Below are positions 34,776-43,447 of a stretch of DNA of 64,000 nucleotides, in pieces; the stretch's first letter is position 1; each line of letters begins with the position of its first letter. The notes under the pieces are model-generated. The model was not told the origin of the DNA, did no database searches, and saw only the letters and a program-made list of their open reading frames with translations. The DNA lies in the NCBI RefSeq assembly GCF_902859935.1, contig NZ_CADIKI010000029.1, positions 1 to 64,000 on the forward strand. The letters are read 5' to 3'. This DNA is from Paraburkholderia fynbosensis (GTDB lineage: Bacteria > Pseudomonadota > Gammaproteobacteria > Burkholderiales > Burkholderiaceae). A program made the position numbers and the translations under genes.

Positions 34776-35608
34776 AATCCCCCATGAAAAAGATCGTCGT
34801 CGAAGGGCTGTGCAAGCAGTTCGGGCGCGCTGCGAACCAGGTGCAGGCGCTCGCCGATATCGACCTGACTGTCCGCGAAAACGAGTTCGTCACGCTGGTC
34901 GGCGCGTCGGGTTGCGGCAAGTCGACACTGCTGCGCATTCTGGGCGGGCTGGAAACGATCGACAGCGGCTCGATACGCGTCGACGATCGCGAGATCGAAG
35001 GGCCGGGGGTCGATCGCGCGATGGTCTTTCAGAACTACAGCCTTTACGCATGGCTGACGGTCAGGCAGAACATCCGCTTTTCACGCCTGTTGAAGGTCAA
35101 CGGGCGCAACCGGACGCAGGCGGAGGTCGAAACGGCGAGCGGACGCGCCGATGCGCTGCTGCACTCGATGGGCTTGGCGCACGTCGCCGAGGCCTATCCG
35201 AACCAGTTGTCGGGCGGCATGCAGCAACGCGTCGCGATTGCACGCGCGCTGATGGGCAAGCCCTCGATCCTGCTGATGGACGAGCCGTTCGGCGCGCTCG
35301 ACGCGCAGACGCGTGAAGTCATGCACGACCTGATCCTGCACGTTCATGCGCTCGAGAAAACGACGCTCGTGTTCGTTACACACGACGTCGAGGAAGCGAT
35401 CTATCTCGGGCACCGGGTGGTGCTGATGGCGCCGCGGCCCGGACGTATCGATTCGATCTACGACGTGCGGTTGTCCGCGAGGCGCGATCCGGAGATGAAG
35501 CTGTCGCCGGAGTTCATCGCGCTTAAGCGTGAGATCCTTGCGCGGATACGGGAGACGTCCGGCATGAAAACGGATCTGGAGAGGCTGGAGCAGTTGACGC
35601 GCCAATGA
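34772..35608 (+). CDS. SsuB-type ABC transporter ATPase
   Basis: A 278-residue ATPase: Walker A GASGCGKST, signature LSGGMQQR, Walker B ILLMDEPFGALD, H-loop VTHDVEEA. It belongs to the nitrate/sulfonate/taurine importer group and completes the transporter encoded in this operon. The start overlaps the permease stop by 4 nt. It is the last gene before a converging small membrane-protein gene, so the riboswitch-controlled transcript likely ends near 35610-35690; I see no strong terminator there. Confidence 0.93.
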   Translation: MKSPMKKIVVEGLCKQFGRAANQVQALADIDLTVRENEFVTLVGASGCGKSTLLRILGGLETIDSGSIRVDDREIEGPGVDRAMVFQNYSLYAWLTVRQNIRFSRLLKVNGRNRTQAEVETASGRADALLHSMGLAHVAEAYPNQLSGGMQQRVAIARALMGKPSILLMDEPFGALDAQTREVMHDLILHVHALEKTTLVFVTHDVEEAIYLGHRVVLMAPRPGRIDSIYDVRLSARRDPEMKLSPEFIALKREILARIRETSGMKTDLERLEQLTRQ

Positions 35609-35695
35609 TGGCTCGCCATGCCCCGGTATAGCGGACGTGCGAGTTTCGATTATTCGGAGAAGCTTGGGCTATTCGCTTCCGACGGCTTGACCCAA

Positions 35696-35962
35696 CTAGT
35701 AGTTTGTTGACGCGCCAGGATTCCCATCTTCTAGCTGCGGCTCAAGGCGCGGCTCCGCATCGTTTCGCCGAACGTCGACCTGTATGTCGACGATCGGTGT
35801 TGCGGTCATTGCTATGGCCACCCTGTCCGAGTCCGGCAGGAGCCCTGCAAATGCCGCGATACCGGTCAGGCATAGAGCCACCAGAGCAACAGCGGCAACG
35901 GCAATGATTGCGCTGGTTCCAACCGACTTCGTTTCGGCTGTGTCGGAAAAGCGGCATGTCAT
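35696..35962 (-). CDS. Small single-span membrane protein
   Basis: An 88-residue protein with one hydrophobic segment (about residues 18-42, IIAVAAVALVALCLTGIAAF) and a charged C-terminal tail that should face the periplasm. I do not recognise a family. The strong GAGGAG site 6 nt before the ATG at 35962 decides the start; longer open frames upstream lack one. Confidence 0.6.
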   Translation of the reverse strand: MTCRFSDTAETKSVGTSAIIAVAAVALVALCLTGIAAFAGLLPDSDRVAIAMTATPIVDIQVDVRRNDAEPRLEPQLEDGNPGASTNY

Positions 35963-36307
35963 GACTGTCTCCTCGAATGCATTGCTCAATGCAACGTCCA
36001 TGCCGACCGGGGCGATTGGCGCGAACTGCCCGTAAGGCGGGGGTTTGCGCCGCCGCTGCCTGCATCGAACGCAAGGAGGGAGGGTGAGATGTTGGGTTCG
36101 GACGAACACATTGGAGTCTTGCTGGCGCCGAGACCAACATGTCGATGAGAAAAGCGGTATGTCCTCTATTCTGAGCGGCCATACGGAGTGAACGTCGCCT
36201 GCAATTCATACGGCGAGTTGTTCGCTTGAATACGTCGCTCAACCCATCGCTCGACAAGGCCGTCTGGATGGCGGGCCGTGGTGACTGGTCACGACCTGAG
36301 GCAAGAC

Positions 36308-37138
36308 ATGCAATGCATGAGCACCGGGATACATGCTGAGTCACAATTGCTGACAGTTGAGTCGGGTGGTCTGTTCTACAGTACCGCTATGCACTCCCGC
36401 CACGTTGCATACAACCGAATCTGCAAGACTCTCTTGAAAAAACATTTTGACCTGCGCGCTCCGTTTGTTGCGAACGCCACTGGCTCCGATCAGGTCGGGC
36501 AGGATGGTGAGCGTCTGGCGGTGGGCGCGCCTCATTCTGTGAATCCGCTGTGCTCAGCTACCCTGCCGCCATCTCGATCCGGCGGACAGGATATCCGGAA
36601 GGTCACCCTCGCCGAGGTCGAACATCTGGAGGCCACCGGTGCGCTTACAGTGTGTCGTGTATTTCGGAGTTTCAGCTATGCAGCAAGCCTGCTTTTACAT
36701 CGAGCTGATCTGGTGTATTACGCGACACTCCATCAGGACGGCGCGTTGTGGCGTGTCCTGACGATGGGCGAGCTGGAAAGCGCAGAGACCGCGTTCCGCC
36801 ACTTCACGCAGCAAGCCACGCATCTGTCTGAGGAGGATATGCGCCGAACGCTCCTCGAAGCACAAAACGACCAGTTGATCCGTCTGATTGAACAGGCGCA
36901 GACCCAGTCCGAACGGCTACGCATAGATCTGGAGAGCCATGCCGCCCAGGCACAGCTGGTTGCCCAACGGCAACAGCAGGCGCGCCGGGAGATTGCGCAG
37001 CTCGAGGCGCAGCGTGTGGCCGCCCAGGCTCAGTTGAATCGGCTGCGGCGCCAGATCCATCAGCTTGATCTGGCCGGCAATGAACGCTTTCCACGTCAGC
37101 CGATCCGTCAAATTCGAACTACCGCTGCTCCTGACTAG
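36308..37138 (+). CDS. DUF2968 family protein
   Basis: The C-terminal two thirds match DUF2968, a Burkholderiaceae-specific family: VCRVFRSFSYAASLLLHRADLVYYATLHQDGALWRVL, then a long Gln/Arg-rich coiled coil (ARREIAQLEAQRVAAQAQLNRL) to near residue 260. Family proteins are normally exported, but this one lacks a clear signal peptide, so the N-terminus may be mis-set or altered. I place the start at the ATG at 36308, which has GAGG 7 nt upstream; GTG 36278 or ATG 36389 are alternatives. Function unknown. Confidence 0.65.
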   Translation: MQCMSTGIHAESQLLTVESGGLFYSTAMHSRHVAYNRICKTLLKKHFDLRAPFVANATGSDQVGQDGERLAVGAPHSVNPLCSATLPPSRSGGQDIRKVTLAEVEHLEATGALTVCRVFRSFSYAASLLLHRADLVYYATLHQDGALWRVLTMGELESAETAFRHFTQQATHLSEEDMRRTLLEAQNDQLIRLIEQAQTQSERLRIDLESHAAQAQLVAQRQQQARREIAQLEAQRVAAQAQLNRLRRQIHQLDLAGNERFPRQPIRQIRTTAAPD

Positions 37139-37489
37139 AAACATACTCGGCATGAACCGGACGTCGCTGATCGACGGATTCTCAAGGCTTTGTCTGGATG
37201 GGGTTGTTGCAAGGTGCCTGTGGGTTGGGTAAAAAGCGCAAAATCATAAAGTCGATCCAATCATGCCGGACAAAAGCGGCCCGTAATCCCTTTGCGAAGG
37301 AGTCGAGCGCGGCAGTCGACTTTCTGGGGGCAGTTTTGTTCGCGCAGAACCGTCGAAACCAAATATTGTCTGCGGCAGAACCGATATCGTTCGCCATGCA
37401 CCAGCGCCCCCGAAGACAGCCCTGTTGAATCCCCGGCCCCAGTGGTAACATTTGTTGTTATCCCTACCGGCGGCTCGCCCGATCAACGC
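37139..37489. other. Intergenic region upstream of the RpiR gene
   Basis: 350 bp with no gene I can support. Near its right end lies the operator-like sequence at 37446-37460. Confidence 0.4.
37446..37460. promoter_or_regulatory. Putative RpiR operator, autoregulatory copy
   Basis: TAACA-5 nt-TGTTA, 30 bp before the RpiR start. Its 13-bp core AACATTTGTTGTT matches 12 of 13 bases of a sequence at 38422-38434, upstream of the adjoining operon, which suggests one regulator binds both. Confidence 0.55.
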
Positions 37490-38344
37490 ATGCCAGACAG
37501 TTTCGACCAGCTCGCCGCCCTGATCCGGGCGCGCTTCTCCGAACTGAGTCCACAGTTCCAGATGGGAGCAGGTTTTCTGCTCGATCATCCGGACGAAGTC
37601 GCGGTCTCGTCGATGCGCAAAGTGGCCGAGCGCGCCCAGGTGCAACCGGCTTCGCTCGTGCGCCTGTCGCAGCAACTCGGTTTCCCCGGTTGGAACGAAT
37701 TGCGTAATCTATTCGTCGCGCGTGTGCGCACGCGGCCCGAGCCGCTCACGAGCCGCGCGCGTTCGCTGGTCAAATCGAAAGATGCGCTGGCGAACGATCT
37801 GCTGATCGCGCAACAGCACAATCTCGATGTCACCGCCGCGCATAACGGCCGCGTGATCGTCGAAGCCGCGCGGTTGTTGCGGCGCGCGCCGCACGTGCAC
37901 GTGGCGGGCTTTCGTTCCTGTTACGCGGTGGCCTTCGGCCTGGTGTACGGCTACCGGTTGTTCCGGTCATCGGTGTCGCTGCTCAACGGCGAGGGCGGCA
38001 CGCTCGAAATGCAACTGCGCACGATCGAGCGCGACAGTGCGACCATCGTCATCAGTTTCGCGCCGTATTCGGTCGAAGCGGCGCGCGTGGCCGAGGCCGC
38101 ACTGGAAAAAGGCAGCAAGCTGATTGCGATCACCGACAGCGCCGTTTCGCCGATCGCGCTGAACGCCGACAAGGCGCTGATCTTTTCGCACGAGAGCCCG
38201 TCGTTTTTTCCGTCGCTGGTGGCGGCTACCGCGATTACGGAATCGCTGGTCGCGCACCTGCTCGCGCTCGAAGGCGCGGGCGCCGTCGAACAGCTCGCGA
38301 TCGCCGAGCAGTCCCTGCACGCGAAGGGCGCGTACGTGCCTTGA
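37490..38344 (+). CDS. RpiR-family transcriptional regulator
   Basis: A 284-residue regulator with an N-terminal RpiR helix-turn-helix (SSMRKVAERAQVQPASLVRLSQQLGFPGWNELR) and a C-terminal SIS domain (about 125-260; VHVAGFRSCYAVAFGL, SFAPYSVEAARVAEAALEKGSKLIAITDS). SIS domains usually sense phosphosugars, but RpiR proteins of amino-acid pathways are also known. The ATG at 37490 is the first that gives the family N-terminus. The gene precedes, on the same strand, the operon at 38468-41450; matching palindromes upstream of both argue that it controls itself and that operon. Confidence 0.9.
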   Translation: MPDSFDQLAALIRARFSELSPQFQMGAGFLLDHPDEVAVSSMRKVAERAQVQPASLVRLSQQLGFPGWNELRNLFVARVRTRPEPLTSRARSLVKSKDALANDLLIAQQHNLDVTAAHNGRVIVEAARLLRRAPHVHVAGFRSCYAVAFGLVYGYRLFRSSVSLLNGEGGTLEMQLRTIERDSATIVISFAPYSVEAARVAEAALEKGSKLIAITDSAVSPIALNADKALIFSHESPSFFPSLVAATAITESLVAHLLALEGAGAVEQLAIAEQSLHAKGAYVP

Positions 38345-38416
38345 GCATTTCCGTTCTAAGCGAACCCGGTGTCTGCGCGGCGCAAGATCTCTTCATCTGA
38401 ATCAGTATCGCCCTGT

Positions 38417-38446
38417 TTGACAACATATGTTGTTTGGAAGTATAAA
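38417..38446 (+). promoter_or_regulatory. Sigma-70 promoter overlapped by RpiR operator palindrome
   Basis: TTGACA (38417-38422), an 18-bp spacer and TATAAA (38441-38446) make a good sigma-70 promoter for the operon at 38468. The perfect palindrome ACAACATATGTTGT (38420-38433) covers the end of the -35 element and half the spacer, the position of a repressor operator. Confidence 0.65.
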
Positions 38447-38467
38447 TGCGTACCGATTGTTGAATGA

Positions 38468-39526
38468 GTGCGAGCCGTGGCGTCGAAACAGGGGGTGGGT
38501 CTTTTTCAGGTGAGCGGGGAGCCGTATGACATCGGCTACCGGTTGGGTGAAATCGCGAGGCCGGTGTTCGCCGAGTACATGGCGCAGAGTCGTGCGTGGC
38601 GCGCGGTCCGGCGCTGGCGCGGCGAGCCGTTCGTGCAGACGCTGCGTGATGCGGCCCGCTCGCACTATCCCGCGTTGCTGGCCGAACTCGACGGCATGGC
38701 GGCCGCGCTGGGTTGGCCCGCCGAAGACGTGTTTCTCTGGAACTGCCGCGGCGAACTGATCCATCACGCGCCGGATGGTTGCACCACGCTGGCGGCTGTG
38801 GCGGGCGACCAGCGCTTCATCGCGCATAACGAAGATGGCGACCCGTTTCTGCGCGAGCGCTGTGCACTGGTCGAGGTTCGACCTGTCGGCAAGCCCGGCT
38901 TCGTGAGCTTCTATTACCCGGGGTCGCTGCCGGGACACACCTTCGCCGCGAGCCGCGCCGGTATCGCGCAGGCAATCAATAATCTGCGCATTCGCGAGCC
39001 CACCGCCGGCGTGCCCCGGATGATCCTCGCCCGAGCCGTGCTCGACGCCGGCTCGCTCGACGAAGCGTTGCACCTGCTGCGCACCGTGCCGGCGGCGAGC
39101 GGTTTTCATCACACGCTAGGTTGTGCGGGCGACGCGCGGCTCTTCAGCGCCGAAGCCAGTGCGCGGCGTTGCTCCGTACGAAGTGTGTCCGGACTCGCTG
39201 GCCACGCAAATCACATGATTCATCCGGGCTGCGAAGCCGAAGCGCAAATCGTCACGGAATCATCGCGTGACAGACAATTGCGTGTCGATGCTTTGCTGCC
39301 GACGCTCGTCACGCCAGTGCAACCCGCTGCGTTGCTCGACGTACTGCACGATCGCGCGCCATCGGGCTTGCCGATTTATCGCGACGACCCGCTCGATCCC
39401 GACGACGAAAACACGCTTGCCACCGCGCTCTTCGAGATCGGTGACGCCGGTGTGTCGATGAAAGTCTATCGGCAGGGACACTGCGCACTCGACACCTTCA
39501 TCGCTCGCGCAATCACGAGGAACTAA
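38468..39526 (+). CDS. C45-family autoproteolytic acyltransferase/hydrolase
   Basis: A 352-residue Ntn-hydrolase related to isopenicillin-N acyltransferase. After an N-terminal pro-region (VSGEPYDIGYRLGEIARP), the sequence GCTT in PDGCTTLAAV supplies the Cys that becomes the new N-terminus on self-cleavage, and AHNEDGDP follows as in the family. Members transfer or remove acyl groups on amines and peptides. The GTG at 38468 is used because no in-frame ATG fits; GTG 38477 is equally possible. It is followed 5 bp later by an aminotransferase gene, so the pair may process an acylated amine. Confidence 0.82.
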   Translation: MRAVASKQGVGLFQVSGEPYDIGYRLGEIARPVFAEYMAQSRAWRAVRRWRGEPFVQTLRDAARSHYPALLAELDGMAAALGWPAEDVFLWNCRGELIHHAPDGCTTLAAVAGDQRFIAHNEDGDPFLRERCALVEVRPVGKPGFVSFYYPGSLPGHTFAASRAGIAQAINNLRIREPTAGVPRMILARAVLDAGSLDEALHLLRTVPAASGFHHTLGCAGDARLFSAEASARRCSVRSVSGLAGHANHMIHPGCEAEAQIVTESSRDRQLRVDALLPTLVTPVQPAALLDVLHDRAPSGLPIYRDDPLDPDDENTLATALFEIGDAGVSMKVYRQGHCALDTFIARAITRN

Positions 39527-39531
39527 AAATC

Positions 39532-40860
39532 ATGTCAACCGTCTTTCATCGTTCACCGAAGCAATCTCTGCCGGTCGCTGTCGCGGGCGACGGCATCGAA
39601 ATCGTCGATTCGACCGGCAAGCGTTATATCGACGCGTCGGGCGGCGCGGCCGTGTCATGTCTCGGCCACAGCAATCAGCGGGTGATCGACGCGATCAAAC
39701 GCCAGTCACAACAGCTGCCGTACGCACACACGTCGTTCTTCACCACCGAGCCCGCCGAGGAGCTTGCCGACTATCTGGTGGCGCGCGCACCGGCCGGGCT
39801 CGAACACGTGTACTTCGTGTCGGGCGGGTCGGAGGCGATCGAGGCGGCGCTGAAACTGGCGCGCCAGTATTTCGTCGAGAAGGGCGAAACGCAGCGCCGC
39901 CATTTCATCGCGCGGCGCCAGAGCTATCACGGCAATACGCTGGGGGCGCTCGCGATCGGCGGCAATGCATGGCGCCGCGAGCCCTTTCTGCCGATCCTGA
40001 TCGAAGCGCATCACGTGAGTCCGTGCTATGCGTACCGCGAGCAGCACGCAGGCGAAACCGAAGAGGCCTTCGCCCAACGGCTCGCCGACGAACTCGAGCA
40101 GAAGATTCTCGAACTCGGCGCCGATACGGTGGCCGCGTTCGTCGCGGAAACGGTGGTGGGCGCGACGGCCGGCGCGGTGCCGCCGGTGCGCGAGTACTTC
40201 CGCAAGATTCGTGCGGTGTGCGATCGTTACGGGGTCCTGTTGATTCTCGACGAGATCATGTCGGGCATGGGTCGCACCGGCGTTCTGTACGCGTGCGAAG
40301 AGGACGGTGTCGCGCCGGATCTGCTGACCATCGCGAAGGGGCTCGGCGCGGGCTATCAGCCGATCGGCGCGACGCTCGTGAGCGAGCGGATCTATCAGAC
40401 GATCGTCGGCGGCTCGGGCTTCTTTCAGCATGGTCACACGTATATCGGCCACGCCACCGCGTGCGCGGCGGCGCTCGAAGTGCAGCGCGTGATTGCCGAA
40501 GACGGGCTGCTGTCCAACGTGCAGGCGCGCGGCGAGCAGTTGCGCGGCCGGCTGCGCGAGCACTACGCGCAGCATGCGCATATCGGCGACGTACGCGGGC
40601 GAGGGCTCTTCGTCGGCGTCGAACTGGTCAGGGACCGCACGAGCAAAGCGCCGTTCGACGCCGGGTTGAAACTGCACGCGGCGATCCGGCGTGAAGCGTT
40701 CGCGCGTGGGTTGATGGTGTATCCGATGGGCGGCACCGTCGACGGCAAGATCGGCGATCATGTGCTGTTGGCGCCGCCGTTCATCTGCACCGAGCGCGAG
40801 ATCGACGAGATCGTCAGCCGGCTGACCGACGCGATCGACGGCGCATTGTCCGCCGTCTGA
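39532..40860 (+). CDS. Class III PLP-dependent aminotransferase
   Basis: A 442-residue aminotransferase of the omega-amino-acid/diamine class. The catalytic Lys is in LLTIAKGLGAGYQPIGA; ILDEIMSGMGRTG holds the PLP-binding Asp; FVSGGSEAIEAALKLARQYF is the cofactor region. It moves an amino group from an amine or amino acid to pyruvate or 2-oxoglutarate; the substrate is not identifiable. A GAGGAA site precedes the ATG at 39532. It lies between the acyltransferase and the carboxymuconolactone decarboxylase-like gene in the RpiR-linked operon. Confidence 0.9.
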   Translation: MSTVFHRSPKQSLPVAVAGDGIEIVDSTGKRYIDASGGAAVSCLGHSNQRVIDAIKRQSQQLPYAHTSFFTTEPAEELADYLVARAPAGLEHVYFVSGGSEAIEAALKLARQYFVEKGETQRRHFIARRQSYHGNTLGALAIGGNAWRREPFLPILIEAHHVSPCYAYREQHAGETEEAFAQRLADELEQKILELGADTVAAFVAETVVGATAGAVPPVREYFRKIRAVCDRYGVLLILDEIMSGMGRTGVLYACEEDGVAPDLLTIAKGLGAGYQPIGATLVSERIYQTIVGGSGFFQHGHTYIGHATACAAALEVQRVIAEDGLLSNVQARGEQLRGRLREHYAQHAHIGDVRGRGLFVGVELVRDRTSKAPFDAGLKLHAAIRREAFARGLMVYPMGGTVDGKIGDHVLLAPPFICTEREIDEIVSRLTDAIDGALSAV

Positions 40861-40895
40861 GCCCTTTGACTACACCGCCACCCGCGAGAACGATA

Positions 40896-41450
40896 ATGAC
40901 CGAACGTTTGCCTCACTTCGACCTGTCCACCGCCACGCCCGAACAGAAGAGCGTGCTGGACGACATTCTGTCCGGCCCGCGCGGCAATCTGAACGGGCCG
41001 TTTCTCGGCTGGATCCATAGCCCGGAACTCGCGCAGCAGGCGCAGCGCCTTGGCGCGTTCTGCCGCTACCGGACCGGCTTGCCGTTGCGTCTGTCGGAAC
41101 TGGCGATTCTGGTGACCGCCGCGCGTTGGCAGGCGCAGGCCGAGTGGTATATCCACTATCCGATCGCGCTCGAAGCGGGCGTGGGCGAAGCGGACGCCGA
41201 AGCGATCCGTCAAGGACGCCGCCCGGATTTCGCTGACGCCGACGACGCCCTGATTCACGACTTCGCGAGCGAGCTGTACGACACGAAGCGGGTGTCGGAT
41301 GCGACCTATGCGAAGGCGGTCGACAGATTCGGGCATCAGGTGGTGATCAACCTGGTGGGCCTGCTCGGCTACTACGCGCTGGTGGCGATGACGCTGAACG
41401 TGTTCGGCATGCGAGCACTGGGGCAGGAGAGTTTGCCGTTCGCCGAGTAG
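40896..41450 (+). CDS. Carboxymuconolactone decarboxylase-family protein
   Basis: A 184-residue all-helical protein of the CMD/AhpD superfamily (RTGLPLRLSELAILVTAARWQAQAEWYIHYPIALEAG). It lacks the CxxC of AhpD-type peroxidases, since the motif region reads QAQAEWYIH, so a decarboxylase or isomerase-like role is more likely than peroxide reduction. It starts 35 bp after the aminotransferase and ends the operon at a clear terminator. Confidence 0.85.
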   Translation: MTERLPHFDLSTATPEQKSVLDDILSGPRGNLNGPFLGWIHSPELAQQAQRLGAFCRYRTGLPLRLSELAILVTAARWQAQAEWYIHYPIALEAGVGEADAEAIRQGRRPDFADADDALIHDFASELYDTKRVSDATYAKAVDRFGHQVVINLVGLLGYYALVAMTLNVFGMRALGQESLPFAE

Positions 41451-41490
41451 GAGGCGGCTGGGCGCAGCACGCCGCGCAACGCATAATACG

Positions 41491-41528
41491 AAACGCCCCG
41501 GCTGCGAACTTCGCAAACCGGGGCGTTT
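41491..41528. terminator. Bidirectional Rho-independent terminator
   Basis: AAACGCCCCGG (41491-41501) and CCGGGGCGTTT (41518-41528) are perfect inverted copies around a 16-nt loop, with A/T flanks on both sides. It lies between the converging RpiR-linked operon and the DUF4148 gene and can stop both. Confidence 0.85.
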
Positions 41529-41597
41529 CTCCGTCTACCGCTACAACCTCACCTGCCGCGCCACTGCGTGATGCCTCCGACCGTGCGGCTCTACGCC

Positions 41598-41900
41598 TTA
41601 CTGCCCGCGATACGTCGAAAACAGACGTTGCTGCACCGAAGCCGGCGCGCCGGCCGCCGACGAACCGCTGCTCACACCGCCGATGTCCTTCGAACCTTGC
41701 GTCGAGGCAAGCGTTGCTGCTTGCGGCACCGTCTTCGGGTATTCGGTGTCGTTCTGATACACGAGGCCCGCTTTTTGCGCCGCGACCAATTCGCTGCGCA
41801 CCTGAGCGCGCGTTACCGGACCGTCGGCCTGCTGGGCGAACGAAACAGCCGGGACGACGAGAGCGGACGCAATGACCACTGCGGAAAGAAGCGATTTCAT
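41598..41900 (-). CDS. DUF4148 secreted small protein
   Basis: A 100-residue protein with a signal peptide (MKSLLSAVVIASALVVPAVSFAQ) and the DUF4148 pattern VTRAQVRSELVAAQKAGL. The family is common and often multicopy in Burkholderia and relatives; function unknown, location periplasmic or secreted. A GGAGG site precedes the ATG at 41900. Transcribed toward the shared terminator. Confidence 0.9.
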   Translation of the reverse strand: MKSLLSAVVIASALVVPAVSFAQQADGPVTRAQVRSELVAAQKAGLVYQNDTEYPKTVPQAATLASTQGSKDIGGVSSGSSAAGAPASVQQRLFSTYRGQ

Positions 41901-42275
41901 GATGACCTCCAAGATTTTCGATTGTTGAGGGATCAGGTTTGAATCACCAGTCCTGGTCCGTTGAAACAAGTCTATTTCCTGCGAGGTCTGCAAAAAAGCG
42001 CCGTTGCGATGAAAGATTGTTACTGTTTTTGATGTAATTTCGAAAATAGCCGCCATGCGCCCGACCGCTGGATCGTCACGACGCTGGCACACGTAGCGCC
42101 TATGATGAAGTTCGGTCCACGCCCGCGCCTGCAGCGTCGCGCGACACGTCCGAAGGAAGTCTCCTAGGAGACGACCGATGCCTGAGCCGCGAAACATCCG
42201 GGCGAGACCGTCGCGGCGGGGGCATCATCTTCGGTCGACACACGCGCGCAGCAGGGCACCCAACAGGAGAGAGCA
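41901..42275. other. Divergent intergenic region
   Basis: 375 bp between the DUF4148 gene (leftward) and the OsmC-type gene (rightward). Bases 41930-42050 are AT-richer and probably promoter-containing. No gene supported. Confidence 0.4.
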
Positions 42276-42701
42276 ATGAAGCGCAAGGCATCGGCAGTCT
42301 GGCAAGGCGGCCTGCAAGACGGCAAAGGCTCGATTTCCACCGACAGCGGCGTCCTCAAGGAGACTCAGTACTCGTTTTCGACGCGCTTCGCGGACGGCAT
42401 CGGCACGAATCCGGAAGAGCTGATCGCGGCTGCGCATGCGGGTTGTTTCTCGATGGCGTTGTCGGCGGAACTGGGCAAGGCCGGCATCACACCGGAACGC
42501 ATCGGCACCACGGCGACCGTCACGCTCGACAAGGACGGCGGCGGCTTTACGATCACCGCGGTGCATCTCGACGTGGCGGTGAAGATCCCCGGTGGCGACA
42601 AGTCCGCGTTCGACAAGGCGACCGCGGATGCGAAGGCGGGTTGTCCTGTGTCCAAGGTGTTGAACGCGACGATCACGATGGACGCGAAGCTCGAAACCTG
42701 A
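42276..42701 (+). CDS. OsmC-type peroxiredoxin
   Basis: A 141-residue OsmC-family thiol peroxidase, which detoxifies organic hydroperoxides. The two redox Cys are in HAGCFSMAL and KAGCPVSKVLN, with the family sequence NPEELIAAAHAG before the first. Length and motifs match OsmC rather than the longer Ohr-related fusions. A GGAGAG site precedes the ATG at 42276 and a terminator follows. Confidence 0.92.
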   Translation: MKRKASAVWQGGLQDGKGSISTDSGVLKETQYSFSTRFADGIGTNPEELIAAAHAGCFSMALSAELGKAGITPERIGTTATVTLDKDGGGFTITAVHLDVAVKIPGGDKSAFDKATADAKAGCPVSKVLNATITMDAKLET

Positions 42702-42758
42702 GTTTTTCCCGCCCGTTCTGCCCGCTTCTGCCCGCTTTTTGGCAGGCGGCGCGTGACG

Positions 42759-42797
42759 AAGCCGGCGAGCGGGCCAAGCCCCACTGCCGGCTTTTTT
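42759..42797 (+). terminator. Terminator after the OsmC-type gene
   Basis: AAGCCGGC (42759-42766) pairs with GCCGGCTT (42786-42793), followed by a run of T. It lies 58 bp after the stop codon. Confidence 0.75.
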
Positions 42798-42953
42798 ACG
42801 TGCCGGCCGGGATCTCCCTTAGCGCCGCTGTCCGTGATCATTTAACCTGAAAAACGAGGGTTGCTGGATTTTCGTAACGGTTTTTAGCCGGATAAGTAGC
42901 AAACGTTTCAGGAAACGAAATCGAATCGTCATGCCTCGCAGAACAAATCCGTA

Positions 42954-43322
42954 TTATTTGCCAGATTTTGCCTGCAACTCACCATCGAACAAGGTTCTTA
43001 AAATCCCTAGAACTTTCCAGTATGGAACTGGATAGTCCGTAGTTCGGCGAGTAGCCAGCCGCGATCCGCATGAAGCACAAATCAGCGACGGCAGCGAATT
43101 CTGGTCCAAGCGAATAAGCGTTCCGCATGCTTGGCATTGCGAGACAAGTGGCGTGAAGTGTTTGATGCAATGTTCAATTCCGGGTAATTGATGATACGTG
43201 CGCCAGTAAGCGATACCGTAGCGGCTGAAGTCATCCTCTACACATTCAAGGCAAGCGAAGGAATTGGCTTTAATGAGACTTCGGATTGAAAGCCCGTGAA
43301 GATATGCTCTCCATGGAGCCAT
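42954..43322 (-). pseudogene. TniQ/TnsD-like zinc-finger protein fragment
   Basis: The 122 residues contain CLECVEDDFSRYGIAYWRTYHQ, LPGIEHCIKHFTPLVSQCQACG and a second Cys pair (CASCG). This is the pattern of the TnsD/TniQ target-selection proteins of Tn7-like transposons (CxxC ... HQxPG ... CxxH ... CxxCG). A complete TnsD or TniQ is much longer, and no tnsABC genes are nearby, so this is a remnant of a lost element. Base composition is AT-richer than its neighbours, consistent with transfer. Confidence 0.6.
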
Positions 43323-43447
43323 TCAGTGGCGGCATCACCCGGATATCGGCATTTGTCCTCCGCTGACGCCAAGCTAGTGCCGTCGGGTGAGAGCGGGGGA
43401 AAACGGGCGAACCGAGCCGCCCGCATGAAATACGCGGCCCGTTGCTG

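Noticed and set aside
40896..41450. AhpD-type peroxidase
   Set aside because: The CxxC redox motif is missing, so only the wider carboxymuconolactone decarboxylase family is claimed.
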